Positions 1 through 5,423 of a stretch of DNA of 7,245 nucleotides are shown here, one piece after another. Below the pieces are notes generated by a model that saw only the letters and a program-made list of their open reading frames with translations, was not told where the DNA came from and ran no database searches. The stretch's first letter is position 1. Each line of letters starts with the position of its first letter. The translations under genes were made by a program, and so were the position numbers. This DNA comes from an uncultured Clostridia bacterium (GTDB taxonomy: Bacteria > Bacillota > Clostridia > Christensenellales > UBA1242), in contig CALWDV010000057.1 of NCBI GenBank assembly GCA_944376785.1, positions 1-7,245 on the forward strand. The letters run 5' to 3'.

Positions 1-136
1 CAAAACTTGATACGTTTACTGTCTTCATACCAATAAACCATGCATAAGTTGATACTGCTAAAATAATTGCACTAAGTCCGCAAGCAACAATCAGCTTTTT
101 AACACGTTTTTCATGCTTATTATTTCTCTTTTTCAT
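1..136 (-). CDS. N-terminus of a TYAWF-type secreted or membrane-anchored protein (partial)
   Basis: The 45 codons visible from an ATG at 136 read leftward and run off the window, so the 3' end is missing. The peptide starts with a strongly basic segment (MKKRNNKHEKRVKK), followed by a hydrophobic stretch (LIVACGLSAIILAVS) and the motif TYAWFIGM, then KTVNVSSF. This is the N-terminus I associate with a family of secreted proteins in AT-rich uncultured gut Bacillota. It also resembles the SipW-dependent signals of TasA/camelysin proteins, where an aromatic motif follows the hydrophobic core. An excellent Shine-Dalgarno, AAGGAG, lies 6 nt before the ATG, and the gene begins 12 nt after the stop of the upstream ORF, so the two are probably co-transcribed. 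The family is recognised from memory of the motif only. No function can be assigned, and membrane anchor versus cleaved signal cannot be decided. Confidence 0.7.
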   Translation of the reverse strand, partial: MKKRNNKHEKRVKKLIVACGLSAIILAVSTYAWFIGMKTVNVSSF

Positions 137-148
137 AGTCTTCTCCTT

Positions 149-265
149 CTAATCTTCTACATATTCTGAGTTGAATTGCATCGAAACTTTAAATTCGCCA
201 CCTAAAATATTATCTGTACATTCAGGATCTGATCCCTCTATCCATAGGACAATTGTGTACTTATC
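149..265 (-). other. Tail of the SpoIVB ORF resembling a TYAWF-protein C-terminus; probable recombination or assembly junction
   Basis: Up to GDIDK (residues 273-277) the ORF can still be aligned with SpoIVB, where B. subtilis has a similar GDIN segment followed by a GIFG motif. From there the residues read YTIVLWIEGSDPEC, then GGEFKVSMQFNSEYVED, which has no counterpart in SpoIVB. An aromatic-leucine strand, a W(I/L)EG motif, a D-x-x-C pair and a final beta strand of alternating hydrophobics form the ending I recall for TYAWF-type secreted proteins. Such proteins often occur in tandem, and the next gene downstream starts with exactly that kind of N-terminus. The exact breakpoint cannot be fixed from one sequence. 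GC content, counted by eye, does not change sharply here. Confidence 0.5.
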
Positions 266-1090
266 AATATCTCCCGGTTTATTTTTGCCTTGAACAAACA
301 ACCCTAAAATTTCGCCTGGAACACCACGTTTACCCATTTTTACACCAATAACATTACACCTATATATTTCACCACCAGCCACTTCAAAATTTTCACCAGT
401 GTCAACATCAGCAATCGCATGTCCTAACGATGCAAATCTCAAATTTTCTGGATTAACAAATGTTAAAGTGCCCACACCCATCGCATCATCTCTAATCCAA
501 ATTCCCAATTTATACTTTTTTGTTTGTACATCAAGTTCTGGTTTTATATTCGTTGTGAATAATTCGCCACTTCTTTTTGCATTAACCAAAATGTTTTCAC
601 CATTAGAATTTTCTAGAATTTTATTTATGTCAGTAATATCTTTTATTTCAACACCATTTAAATGAGTAATAATATCTCCAATTTTTAAATTTGAATTTTC
701 CATAGGGCTAATGTTTCCATTTTTAGTAATAATATAATTACTTCCAACAATAACAACTCCTTTACTTTGCAAACTAAGCCCAACAGAATCACCACCTAAA
801 TAAACTTCGTCTGTTTTTACAACATTAACTTTCAAATTTTTAATATTAAATAAATTAAATAACTTAAACTTAACAACATATTCATTAAATTGTTCATCTT
901 CACCACTTGCCAAAATTGGATTAATTTTTATTAGTCCATTTTTTTTATTAATTAAATTGTTAAGTTCAGTTTGAGTTAAAGTGGCTCCATTGTTAAGCAA
1001 TAAAAAAGAATTGTATGGCACAGTTAAACAACAAAAAATAAAAAATAAACACAAAAATAAAAATAAAGTTAGTTTAACTTTTTTGTGCAT
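149..1090 (-). CDS. spoIVB: SpoIVB-like S55 peptidase, C-terminally truncated, with a foreign-looking tail
   Basis: SpoIVB is the forespore-secreted serine peptidase that triggers pro-sigma-K processing in sporulating Bacillota. This ORF has an N-terminal membrane segment (about residues 6-24), a PDZ domain (about 90-180, with LKIGDIITHLNG) and the start of the S55 domain (GIWIRDDAMGVGTLTF at 196-211). The catalytic-His motif LGHAI is at 222-226 and GKRGVPGE at 253-260. The family then normally continues for about 130-150 residues to the catalytic Ser motif (GMSGSP). Here that part is absent. After about residue 275 the sequence becomes a short tail (IVLWIEGSDPECTDN and onward) ending at residue 313, against about 425 in B. 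subtilis. Its position directly after argR and recN fits spoIVB. The ATG at 1090 follows a GGGGG ribosome site by 10 nt. As it stands the product cannot be an active peptidase. See the findings for the chimera argument. Confidence 0.8.
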   Translation of the reverse strand: MHKKVKLTLFLFLCLFFIFCCLTVPYNSFLLLNNGATLTQTELNNLINKKNGLIKINPILASGEDEQFNEYVVKFKLFNLFNIKNLKVNVVKTDEVYLGGDSVGLSLQSKGVVIVGSNYIITKNGNISPMENSNLKIGDIITHLNGVEIKDITDINKILENSNGENILVNAKRSGELFTTNIKPELDVQTKKYKLGIWIRDDAMGVGTLTFVNPENLRFASLGHAIADVDTGENFEVAGGEIYRCNVIGVKMGKRGVPGEILGLFVQGKNKPGDIDKYTIVLWIEGSDPECTDNILGGEFKVSMQFNSEYVED

Positions 1091-1092
1091 AA

Positions 1093-1128
1093 AAAAACTA
1101 CCCCCAAAAATACTTAGAAGTAGTTTTT
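1093..1128 (-). repeat. Inverted repeat over the spoIVB leader and ribosome site
   Basis: AAAAACTAC (1093-1101) and GTAGTTTTT (1120-1128) form a perfect 9-bp inverted repeat with an 18-nt loop containing most of the C-run that encodes the GGGGG ribosome site. A smaller TACTT/AAGTA hairpin is nested inside it. In the minus-strand transcript the stem is followed by Ts right up to the spoIVB ATG, so it resembles a weak terminator after recN, or a leader hairpin. It is AT-rich, so stability is doubtful. Confidence 0.35.
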
Positions 1129-1150
1129 ATAATATTAATAATTTTATACT
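1121..1150 (-). promoter_or_regulatory. Possible sporulation-type (sigma-G/F-like) promoter for spoIVB
   Basis: Reading the minus strand, AGTATA (1150-1145) is followed after 17 nt by AAAACTA (1127-1121). From memory these match the sigma-G elements TGAATA and CATACTA at 4 of 6 and 5 of 7 positions. A start near 1114 would leave a leader of about 24 nt carrying the GGGGG ribosome site. B. subtilis spoIVB is expressed from forespore sigma factors, so a promoter is expected in this 73-bp gap. AT-rich sequence makes chance matches likely. Confidence 0.25.
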
Positions 1151-1163
1151 GGAAATAAAAACC

Positions 1164-2873
1164 TTATTTATTATTGCTTTTATATTGGTTAGCAAAATCA
1201 ATTAATTCCATGGCACTAGCTTCACCAGTTTTGGCTCCTTCATTTAAGCCTAACATCCTAGAAATTTCTTTAATTTTTTCCTGTTCATTTAGTAATTTGA
1301 TTGAAGAAGTTGTGTAATTGTTATCAACTTTTTTCTCAATTTTGAAATTTGTATCACCAAAAGCAGCAATTTGTGCTAAATGAGTTATACAAATAACTTG
1401 GTTGTTTTTAGAAATATCACAAATTTTCTTTCCAACTTCAACACCAATTAAACCACCAATACCTGCATCAATTTCATCAAATATTAATGTTTTTATGTCG
1501 TTTTCATCTTTAATAACACACTTAAAAGCTAACATAAATCTGCTAAGTTCTCCACCAGAAATAATTTTGGTTAATGGTCTTGCTTCAATTCCTGCATTAG
1601 CACTAAACATAAATTCTAAATTATCAGCACCATTTAATGTAACCTTTTTTTCAATATTATCGATTGAATAATCATTATTAAAAACAACTTCAAATTTTCC
1701 GTTTTTGATGCCCAAAAATGATAATTCTTTTAGTAATTTTTCCTTAATTGAATTACTTACTAGCTTTCTTTCATTTGTTAGCTTTATACATAATTCATAA
1801 ATATCTTTTAACAAAATTGATTTTTCTTTATTTAATTTTAATAAAGCTTCGTCAGAATTAATTAAATTATTTAACTTTTCTTTACTTTTTGAAAGATAAT
1901 TAAAAATATCTTCTAAAGTGTTTCCATATTTTCTTTTTAAATCTTTAATTAAATCTAAACGTTCCTCTAAAACATTAACTTCATTTTCATCATAATCAAT
2001 TTTAGAAATAAAATCTGAAATATTTTCAGTTATATCGGCAATTTCATACAAACAAGAATTAAGCCTGTTTTTTAGTTCATCAATTTCATCTGTAATTCCC
2101 GAAACGGCATTTAAAGAATAAACGGCATTTTTTATTAACCCGGAAACACCACCATATTCACCACTTAAATTAGAATATGCTTCTTGCAAATTTTTAGAAA
2201 GTTTTTCTGAATTTTGAAATAATTTTCTTTTTTCAATCAACTCATCTTCTTCATTTTCTTTTAAATTTGCAAGTTCAATTTCGTTAATAACATGTTGCAA
2301 CAAAAGAATATTATTCTTTTTATCTTCACCTTCTCCACCTAAATCACTAATTTGATTGTTTATTGATTTTAACTCTGTTAATTTATTACTTAATAAAATT
2401 TTTAAATTTGAAATGTTATTACTTAAAGAATCAATGATTTTAATGTGATTTTTTGAATCTAACAAAGATTGATGATCGTGTTGACCATGAATATCAATTA
2501 AATTAATAGTTAGTTTTTTTAGCATACCAAGAGTAACTGCTTCACCATTAACCCTAACTTCATTTTTGCCATTAGTACTATAAAATCTTGAAATAATTAT
2601 TGTTGTTTCAGGTTCAACATTAATTGAATTAAAAAATTCTAATATTGGATTAGACAAGGTATTTAACTCAAAAACAACTTCAACCCTAGCAAAATCTTTA
2701 CCAGTTTTAATTAGAGTTTTGTCAGCTTTACCACCTAAAACAAAATTAAGGGAATCAATTATAATGCTTTTTCCCGCACCTGTTTCACCTGTTAAAACGT
2801 TAAACCCATTATTAAACTTTATCAAATTTTCTTCAATTAATGCAACATTATTAATTTTTAAACTTGAAATCAT
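1164..2873 (-). CDS. recN: DNA repair protein RecN
   Basis: RecN is an SMC-like ATPase that gathers broken DNA ends early in double-strand-break repair and acts on the nucleoid. The 569-residue product is about the family's usual length. It has a Walker A motif, GETGAGKS, at 29-36, and the RecN-typical IDIHGQHDHQSLL at about 126-138. A long Lys/Glu/Asn-rich coiled-coil region covers roughly 150-370. The C-terminal head carries the ABC signature SGGELSR (439-445), Walker B TLIFDEIDAGIGG (462-474) and a switch histidine in ITHLAQIAA (496-504). All catalytic motifs are intact. The ATG at 2873 follows AAAGGTGG with good spacing. The gene sits between argR and spoIVB, as in Bacillus and Clostridium, but a terminator separates it from argR and it has its own promoter. 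I saw no clear LexA box in its upstream region. Confidence 0.97.
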   Translation of the reverse strand: MISSLKINNVALIEENLIKFNNGFNVLTGETGAGKSIIIDSLNFVLGGKADKTLIKTGKDFARVEVVFELNTLSNPILEFFNSINVEPETTIIISRFYSTNGKNEVRVNGEAVTLGMLKKLTINLIDIHGQHDHQSLLDSKNHIKIIDSLSNNISNLKILLSNKLTELKSINNQISDLGGEGEDKKNNILLLQHVINEIELANLKENEEDELIEKRKLFQNSEKLSKNLQEAYSNLSGEYGGVSGLIKNAVYSLNAVSGITDEIDELKNRLNSCLYEIADITENISDFISKIDYDENEVNVLEERLDLIKDLKRKYGNTLEDIFNYLSKSKEKLNNLINSDEALLKLNKEKSILLKDIYELCIKLTNERKLVSNSIKEKLLKELSFLGIKNGKFEVVFNNDYSIDNIEKKVTLNGADNLEFMFSANAGIEARPLTKIISGGELSRFMLAFKCVIKDENDIKTLIFDEIDAGIGGLIGVEVGKKICDISKNNQVICITHLAQIAAFGDTNFKIEKKVDNNYTTSSIKLLNEQEKIKEISRMLGLNEGAKTGEASAMELIDFANQYKSNNK

Positions 2874-2897
2874 AATCCACCTTTTGTAACTTATTTA

Positions 2898-2926
2898 ATT
2901 TTATCAAATTTTGAAACAAATAACAA
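2898..2926 (-). promoter_or_regulatory. Sigma-A promoter of recN
   Basis: On the minus strand TTGTTA (2926-2921) and TAAAAT (2903-2898) are separated by exactly 17 nt. The predicted start near 2890 gives a short leader containing the AAAGGTGG ribosome site. The argR terminator lies just upstream, so recN needs its own promoter. Confidence 0.6.
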
Positions 2927-2952
2927 TTAGTAAATATATAAATTTAAGTTAT

Positions 2953-2986
2953 AAATAAAAAAAATAAACACCAAAGTGTTTATTTT
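2953..2986 (-). terminator. Intrinsic terminator of argR
   Basis: An 11-bp perfect stem (2961-2971 with 2976-2986) closes a 4-nt loop. In the minus-strand transcript it is followed by a run of eight Ts (2964-2957). It starts 20 bases after the argR stop. The other strand has a shorter T stretch, so the minus direction is favoured. Confidence 0.85.
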
Positions 2987-3006
2987 ACTAAATATGTATT
3001 TATTAA

Positions 3007-3459
3007 TTAAACCAAAATATCATTTAATTTTTGTTGAACTAAATAAGCATCTTCCACATCTGCTGTTATAACCATAACAGTATCTTCACCAAAAGTACAA
3101 CCCATAATTTGATTTAAAGATAACTGATCAACAAAATTGCTAACCATTCCAGCAGTTCCCTTTAAAGTTTTTAAAACAACAAGATTCATAGCATTTTTAA
3201 TTGAAATAACACATTCTTTAAAAATACTTAAACACTTATTTGAAACAGCTTGATTTGATGTTGAAACAATAGCGTATTTATATTTCTTGCTGTCAGTTAA
3301 AATTTTAATTAATCCAAGTTCTTTAATATCACGACTTATTGTGGCTTGTGTAACATCATAATTAGCTGCTTTTAATTCTGCAACTAATTCATCTTGGGTT
3401 TCAATTTCTTTTGTTGAAATTAATTCTAAAATTTTAGATTGACGTGAATTTCTTGCCAT
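3007..3459 (-). CDS. argR: Arginine repressor ArgR/AhrC
   Basis: ArgR is a hexameric, arginine-responsive transcription factor that represses arginine synthesis and can activate catabolism. The 150-residue product has the normal length. The N-terminal winged helix-turn-helix (about 1-70) includes TQATISRDIKELGL (37-50), the family's recognition-helix signature. The C-terminal oligomerisation and arginine-binding domain (about 80-150) includes VLKTLKGTAGMV (95-106) and CTFGEDTVMVI (121-131). The usual GDDT arginine-binding motif is GEDT here, a conservative change at a ligand-proximal position. The ATG at 3459 follows AAAGGGAT. The gene is transcribed alone from a consensus-like promoter flanked by ARG-box-like palindromes, which suggests autoregulation. 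No arginine pathway genes are in the window, so its other targets lie elsewhere. Confidence 0.96.
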   Translation of the reverse strand: MARNSRQSKILELISTKEIETQDELVAELKAANYDVTQATISRDIKELGLIKILTDSKKYKYAIVSTSNQAVSNKCLSIFKECVISIKNAMNLVVLKTLKGTAGMVSNFVDQLSLNQIMGCTFGEDTVMVITADVEDAYLVQQKLNDILV

Positions 3460-3474
3460 AAATCTTAATCCCTT

Positions 3475-3522
3475 TTGTATAATTATTATTGCCTAATTTT
3501 TGAAAGCATCATAATTATACAA
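3475..3522. promoter_or_regulatory. Paired operator half-sites (12-bp inverted repeat) over the argR promoter and leader
   Basis: TTGTATAATTAT (3475-3486) and ATAATTATACAA (3511-3522) are perfect inverted copies separated by 24 bp. One overlaps the argR -10 hexamer and the other lies just downstream of the predicted start. Each carries one perfect half of an ARG-box-like palindrome of the form TGnATwwwwATnCA. The 14-bp boxes at 3476-3489 and 3508-3521 start 32 bp apart, about three helical turns. This placement fits ArgR binding that blocks its own promoter. The identity of the site is inferred from the known E. coli/B. subtilis ARG box, not demonstrated. Confidence 0.5.
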
Positions 3523-3542
3523 CACCACAATTTTTTATGCAA
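3514..3542 (-). promoter_or_regulatory. Sigma-A promoter of argR
   Basis: On the minus strand TTGCAT (3542-3537) and a perfect TATAAT (3519-3514) are 17 nt apart. Transcription should start near 3507, leaving a leader of about 48 nt before the argR ATG. Confidence 0.75.
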
Positions 3543-3550
3543 GTGCTTTT

Positions 3551-3564
3551 TGTATATTTATACA
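3551..3564. promoter_or_regulatory. ARG-box-like palindrome upstream of the argR promoter
   Basis: TGTATATTTATACA has 6-bp perfect arms around TT and matches every fixed position of the TGnATwwwwATnCA form of the ARG box. It sits just upstream of the -35 element and starts 43 bp (about four turns) from the box over the -10. Together they could let an ArgR hexamer bridge the promoter. Confidence 0.45.
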
Positions 3565-3614
3565 TTTAATTTTTTATTTTTATGCAATCAATTTTATAAT
3601 TATAAATTTTGCTT

Positions 3615-3641
3615 TGCATAACTATGCTGCATAAAAATACA
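3615..3641. promoter_or_regulatory. Second distal ARG-box-like pair
   Basis: TGCATAAAAATACA (3628-3641) fits the TGnATwwwwATnCA pattern fully. It abuts TGCATAACTATGCT (3615-3628), which has 5-bp perfect arms (GCATA/TATGC) and two mismatches to the pattern. They lie about 100 bp upstream of the argR start, so they may be auxiliary sites. Chance matches in AT-rich DNA remain possible. Confidence 0.3.
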
Positions 3642-3642
3642 G

Positions 3643-3658
3643 TGGCTAAATTTAGCCA
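3643..3658. repeat. 16-bp perfect palindrome
   Basis: TGGCTAAATTTAGCCA is self-complementary. On the plus strand it is followed by TTTTT (3659-3663), so it could act as a small plus-strand terminator. On the minus strand it lies beyond the proS terminator. No plus-strand gene is evident to be ended by it. Confidence 0.5.
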
Positions 3659-3674
3659 TTTTTCACACTTTAAT

Positions 3675-3711
3675 AAAAATAAAAAACAAGTGATTTTCTC
3701 ACTTGTTTTTT
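3675..3711 (-). terminator. Terminator of the nusB-xseA-xseB-proS operon
   Basis: A 13-bp perfect stem (3681-3693 with 3699-3711) closes a 5-nt loop. In the minus-strand transcript the stem ends in six Ts and is followed by ATTTTTATT. It lies about 77 bases after the proS stop. The opposite strand also ends in Ts, so it may work in both directions. Confidence 0.85.
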
Positions 3712-3787
3712 GTTATAAACATACTAATTAATTAATTTTATAAGTTTGGTTATTATAAACAAACTTTAATTATACATTTTTTAAAAA

Positions 3788-5212
3788 TTAATATTGTATT
3801 CCCCAAACAACCAAATGTTTTGCCTTTTTACCACAAACAACACATTTATCACTGATTGGTTTTTCATTTTCTAAAATACAACGAGATTTTGTTCCTCTAA
3901 TTTCTTTCATTTTTAATTCACATGCTTCATCACCACACCACATTGCTTTAACAAATCCTGGTTTAGTGTTCATTATTTTTTCAATTTCTTCAAGTGTTGT
4001 GCATTCATATGTTAATTCATTTCTTCTTTTTAATGCCCTATCATATAAATTATTTTGAATATCATTTAATAAGTTTTCAACTTCTTTAACAATATCGCAA
4101 TCTTTATCAACAACAATCTTTTCACGAGTATCACGTCTGGCTAGTGTAATTTTATTATTTTCCAAATCACGTTTCCCAACTTCAATTCTTACTGGAATTC
4201 CATTAACTTCATGTTCTGCAAATTTAAATCCAGGAGATTTTTCTGTCGTATCCATAAATGTAACAATATTAACATCATTTAACTTATTTAAAATGTTTTT
4301 ACACAAATTTAACACTTCTTCATCATCACCAATAGGAACAATAACAACTTGACGTGGAGCAATTTTTGGAGGTAAAACCAAACCATTTTCGTCACTATGA
4401 ACCATAATTAATCCACCTATCATTCTTGTTGTAACACCCCAAGATGTTTGATAAACATATTCCAATGTGTTATTCCTATTTAAAAATTTAATATCGTATG
4501 CTTTTGAAAATTTTTGTCCAAAATAATGACTGGTTCCACTTTGAAGTGCCACACCATTATACATTAATGCTTCCACAGTGTATGTATATTCTGCACCAGC
4601 AAATTTTTCTTTTTCAGTTTTTCTTCCGGTTATAACAGGAATTGCTAAATATTCTTCAAAAAACTTTTTATAAATATTAAGCATTCTAATTGTTTCTTCT
4701 TCTGCTTCTTTTGCTGTTTCATGAACTGTGTGCCCTTCTTGCCACAAAAATTCACGAGTTCTTAAAAATGGACGAGTTTCTTTTTCCCATCTAACAACAT
4801 TACACCATTGATTATAAAGTTTAGGTAAATCCCTATAGGATTTTACTTTTAAAGCATAATAATCAGAAAATAATGTTTCACTTGTTGGTCTAATAATTAA
4901 TCTTTCGTCCAACACATTTTTACCACCTTGTGTAACCCATGCAACCTCAGGTGCAAAACCTTCAATTAATTCAGCTTCTTTATTCATTAAATTTTCAGGT
5001 ATAAACATTGGCATATAAACGTTTTGATGTCCAGTTTTTTTAAACATACCATCTAAAACACTTTGCATTTTTTCCCATAAAGCATATCCGTTTGGTTCTA
5101 AAATACAACATCCTTTAACACTAGAATAATCTGCCAATTTTGCAGCACGAACAACGTCAGTATACCATTTTGCAAAATCTACTTCTCTATCTGTAATTGC
5201 TTTATTTTTCAT
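3788..5212 (-). CDS. proS: Prolyl-tRNA synthetase, archaeal/eukaryotic-type (short, no editing insertion)
   Basis: The enzyme charges tRNA-Pro with proline in the cytosol. The 474 residues lack the INS editing domain that makes typical bacterial ProRS about 570 long. This is the archaeal/eukaryotic-like form found in Thermus, Mycoplasma and many Clostridia. Class II motif 1 (VYMPMFIP) is at about 65-72 and RPTSE at 108-112. Motif 2 (RWEKETRPFLRTREFLWQEG) spans 141-160 and motif 3 lies around 263-287. The anticodon-binding domain follows. A C-terminal module has zinc-ligand-like Cys at 426, 431, 445, 457 and 460, and the chain ends in the family's typical Tyr. I chose the ATG at 5212, which gives TAAAATG directly after the xseB stop. 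A TTG at 5221 would add three residues and overlap xseB by 8 nt, but lies only 4 nt from the AAGGA site; the ATG lies 13 nt away. Finding proS in this operon is unusual. Confidence 0.95.
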   Translation of the reverse strand: MKNKAITDREVDFAKWYTDVVRAAKLADYSSVKGCCILEPNGYALWEKMQSVLDGMFKKTGHQNVYMPMFIPENLMNKEAELIEGFAPEVAWVTQGGKNVLDERLIIRPTSETLFSDYYALKVKSYRDLPKLYNQWCNVVRWEKETRPFLRTREFLWQEGHTVHETAKEAEEETIRMLNIYKKFFEEYLAIPVITGRKTEKEKFAGAEYTYTVEALMYNGVALQSGTSHYFGQKFSKAYDIKFLNRNNTLEYVYQTSWGVTTRMIGGLIMVHSDENGLVLPPKIAPRQVVIVPIGDDEEVLNLCKNILNKLNDVNIVTFMDTTEKSPGFKFAEHEVNGIPVRIEVGKRDLENNKITLARRDTREKIVVDKDCDIVKEVENLLNDIQNNLYDRALKRRNELTYECTTLEEIEKIMNTKPGFVKAMWCGDEACELKMKEIRGTKSRCILENEKPISDKCVVCGKKAKHLVVWGIQY

Positions 5213-5213
5213 T

Positions 5214-5423
5214 TTAATCAACCATTCCTTCTTCTTTAAATTTATCTAACTCTTGTTTTATAACTGTAACTTTTCCTTTTGCCTTGTTTAATTCATCATA
5301 TATTTGTTTAGCAAGCTCGCCACCTTGTTCAAACAACACTAAACTTTCCTCAAAAGTAACACTGTTGCTTTCCAATTTTTCAGCAATTTCTTGCAACTTC
5401 TTTATTTTTTCATCAATACTCAT
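5214..5423 (-). CDS. xseB: Exodeoxyribonuclease VII small subunit
   Basis: XseB is the small helical subunit of exonuclease VII, several copies of which bind XseA to make the active single-strand-specific nuclease. The 69-residue product is normal in length and almost all helical. It has the family pattern KLQEIAEKLESNSVTFEESLVLFEQG (about 9-34, the conserved LEE-like stretch and F/LFEQG) followed by a Lys/Glu-rich second helix. The ATG at 5423 overlaps the xseA stop as ATGA, so translation is coupled. An AGGGG ribosome site lies 7 nt upstream, inside the end of xseA. Its stop is one base before the proS ATG. Confidence 0.93.
   Translation of the reverse strand: MSIDEKIKKLQEIAEKLESNSVTFEESLVLFEQGGELAKQIYDELNKAKGKVTVIKQELDKFKEEGMVD

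Larger units (their letters stand above)
3460..3787. other. Intergenic region between proS and argR
   Basis: This 328-bp stretch has no plausible protein gene on either strand. From right to left it holds a weak 7-bp hairpin just after proS (3742-3748 with 3760-3766) and the proS operon terminator (3681-3711). Next comes a 16-bp perfect palindrome (3643-3658), then a cluster of ARG-box-like sites (about 3615-3641 and 3551-3564) and an AT palindrome (TTTATAATTATAAA, 3593-3606). The argR promoter (3514-3542) and leader follow. Most of it looks regulatory. Confidence 0.7.

Noticed and set aside
1..540. Horizontally acquired segment suggested by higher GC at the left end
   Set aside because: I counted about 35% GC in the first 540 bases, but conserved parts of proS are similar, and the value does not step at the suspected junction. 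Composition neither supports nor excludes transfer.
399..665. Plus-strand ORF of 88 codons
   Set aside because: Antisense to the conserved PDZ/S55 part of spoIVB, with no ribosome site or recognisable protein pattern; a shadow of the real frame.
981..1205. Plus-strand ORF of 74 codons spanning the recN-spoIVB gap
   Set aside because: Lys/Asn-rich low-complexity translation antisense to the spoIVB membrane segment; no ribosome site and explained by AT-rich antisense sequence.
1402..1671. Plus-strand ORF of 89 codons
   Set aside because: Antisense to the RecN signature and Walker B region, whose minus-strand motifs are clear.
3593..3606. TTTATAATTATAAA palindrome as another ARG box
   Set aside because: It mismatches the pattern at both conserved G/C positions, and such AT palindromes are expected by chance in this DNA.
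3742..3766. Hairpin AAGTTTG/CAAACTT as the proS terminator
   Set aside because: Only 7 bp with an 11-nt loop and no following T-run; the 13-bp hairpin at 3681-3711 is far better.
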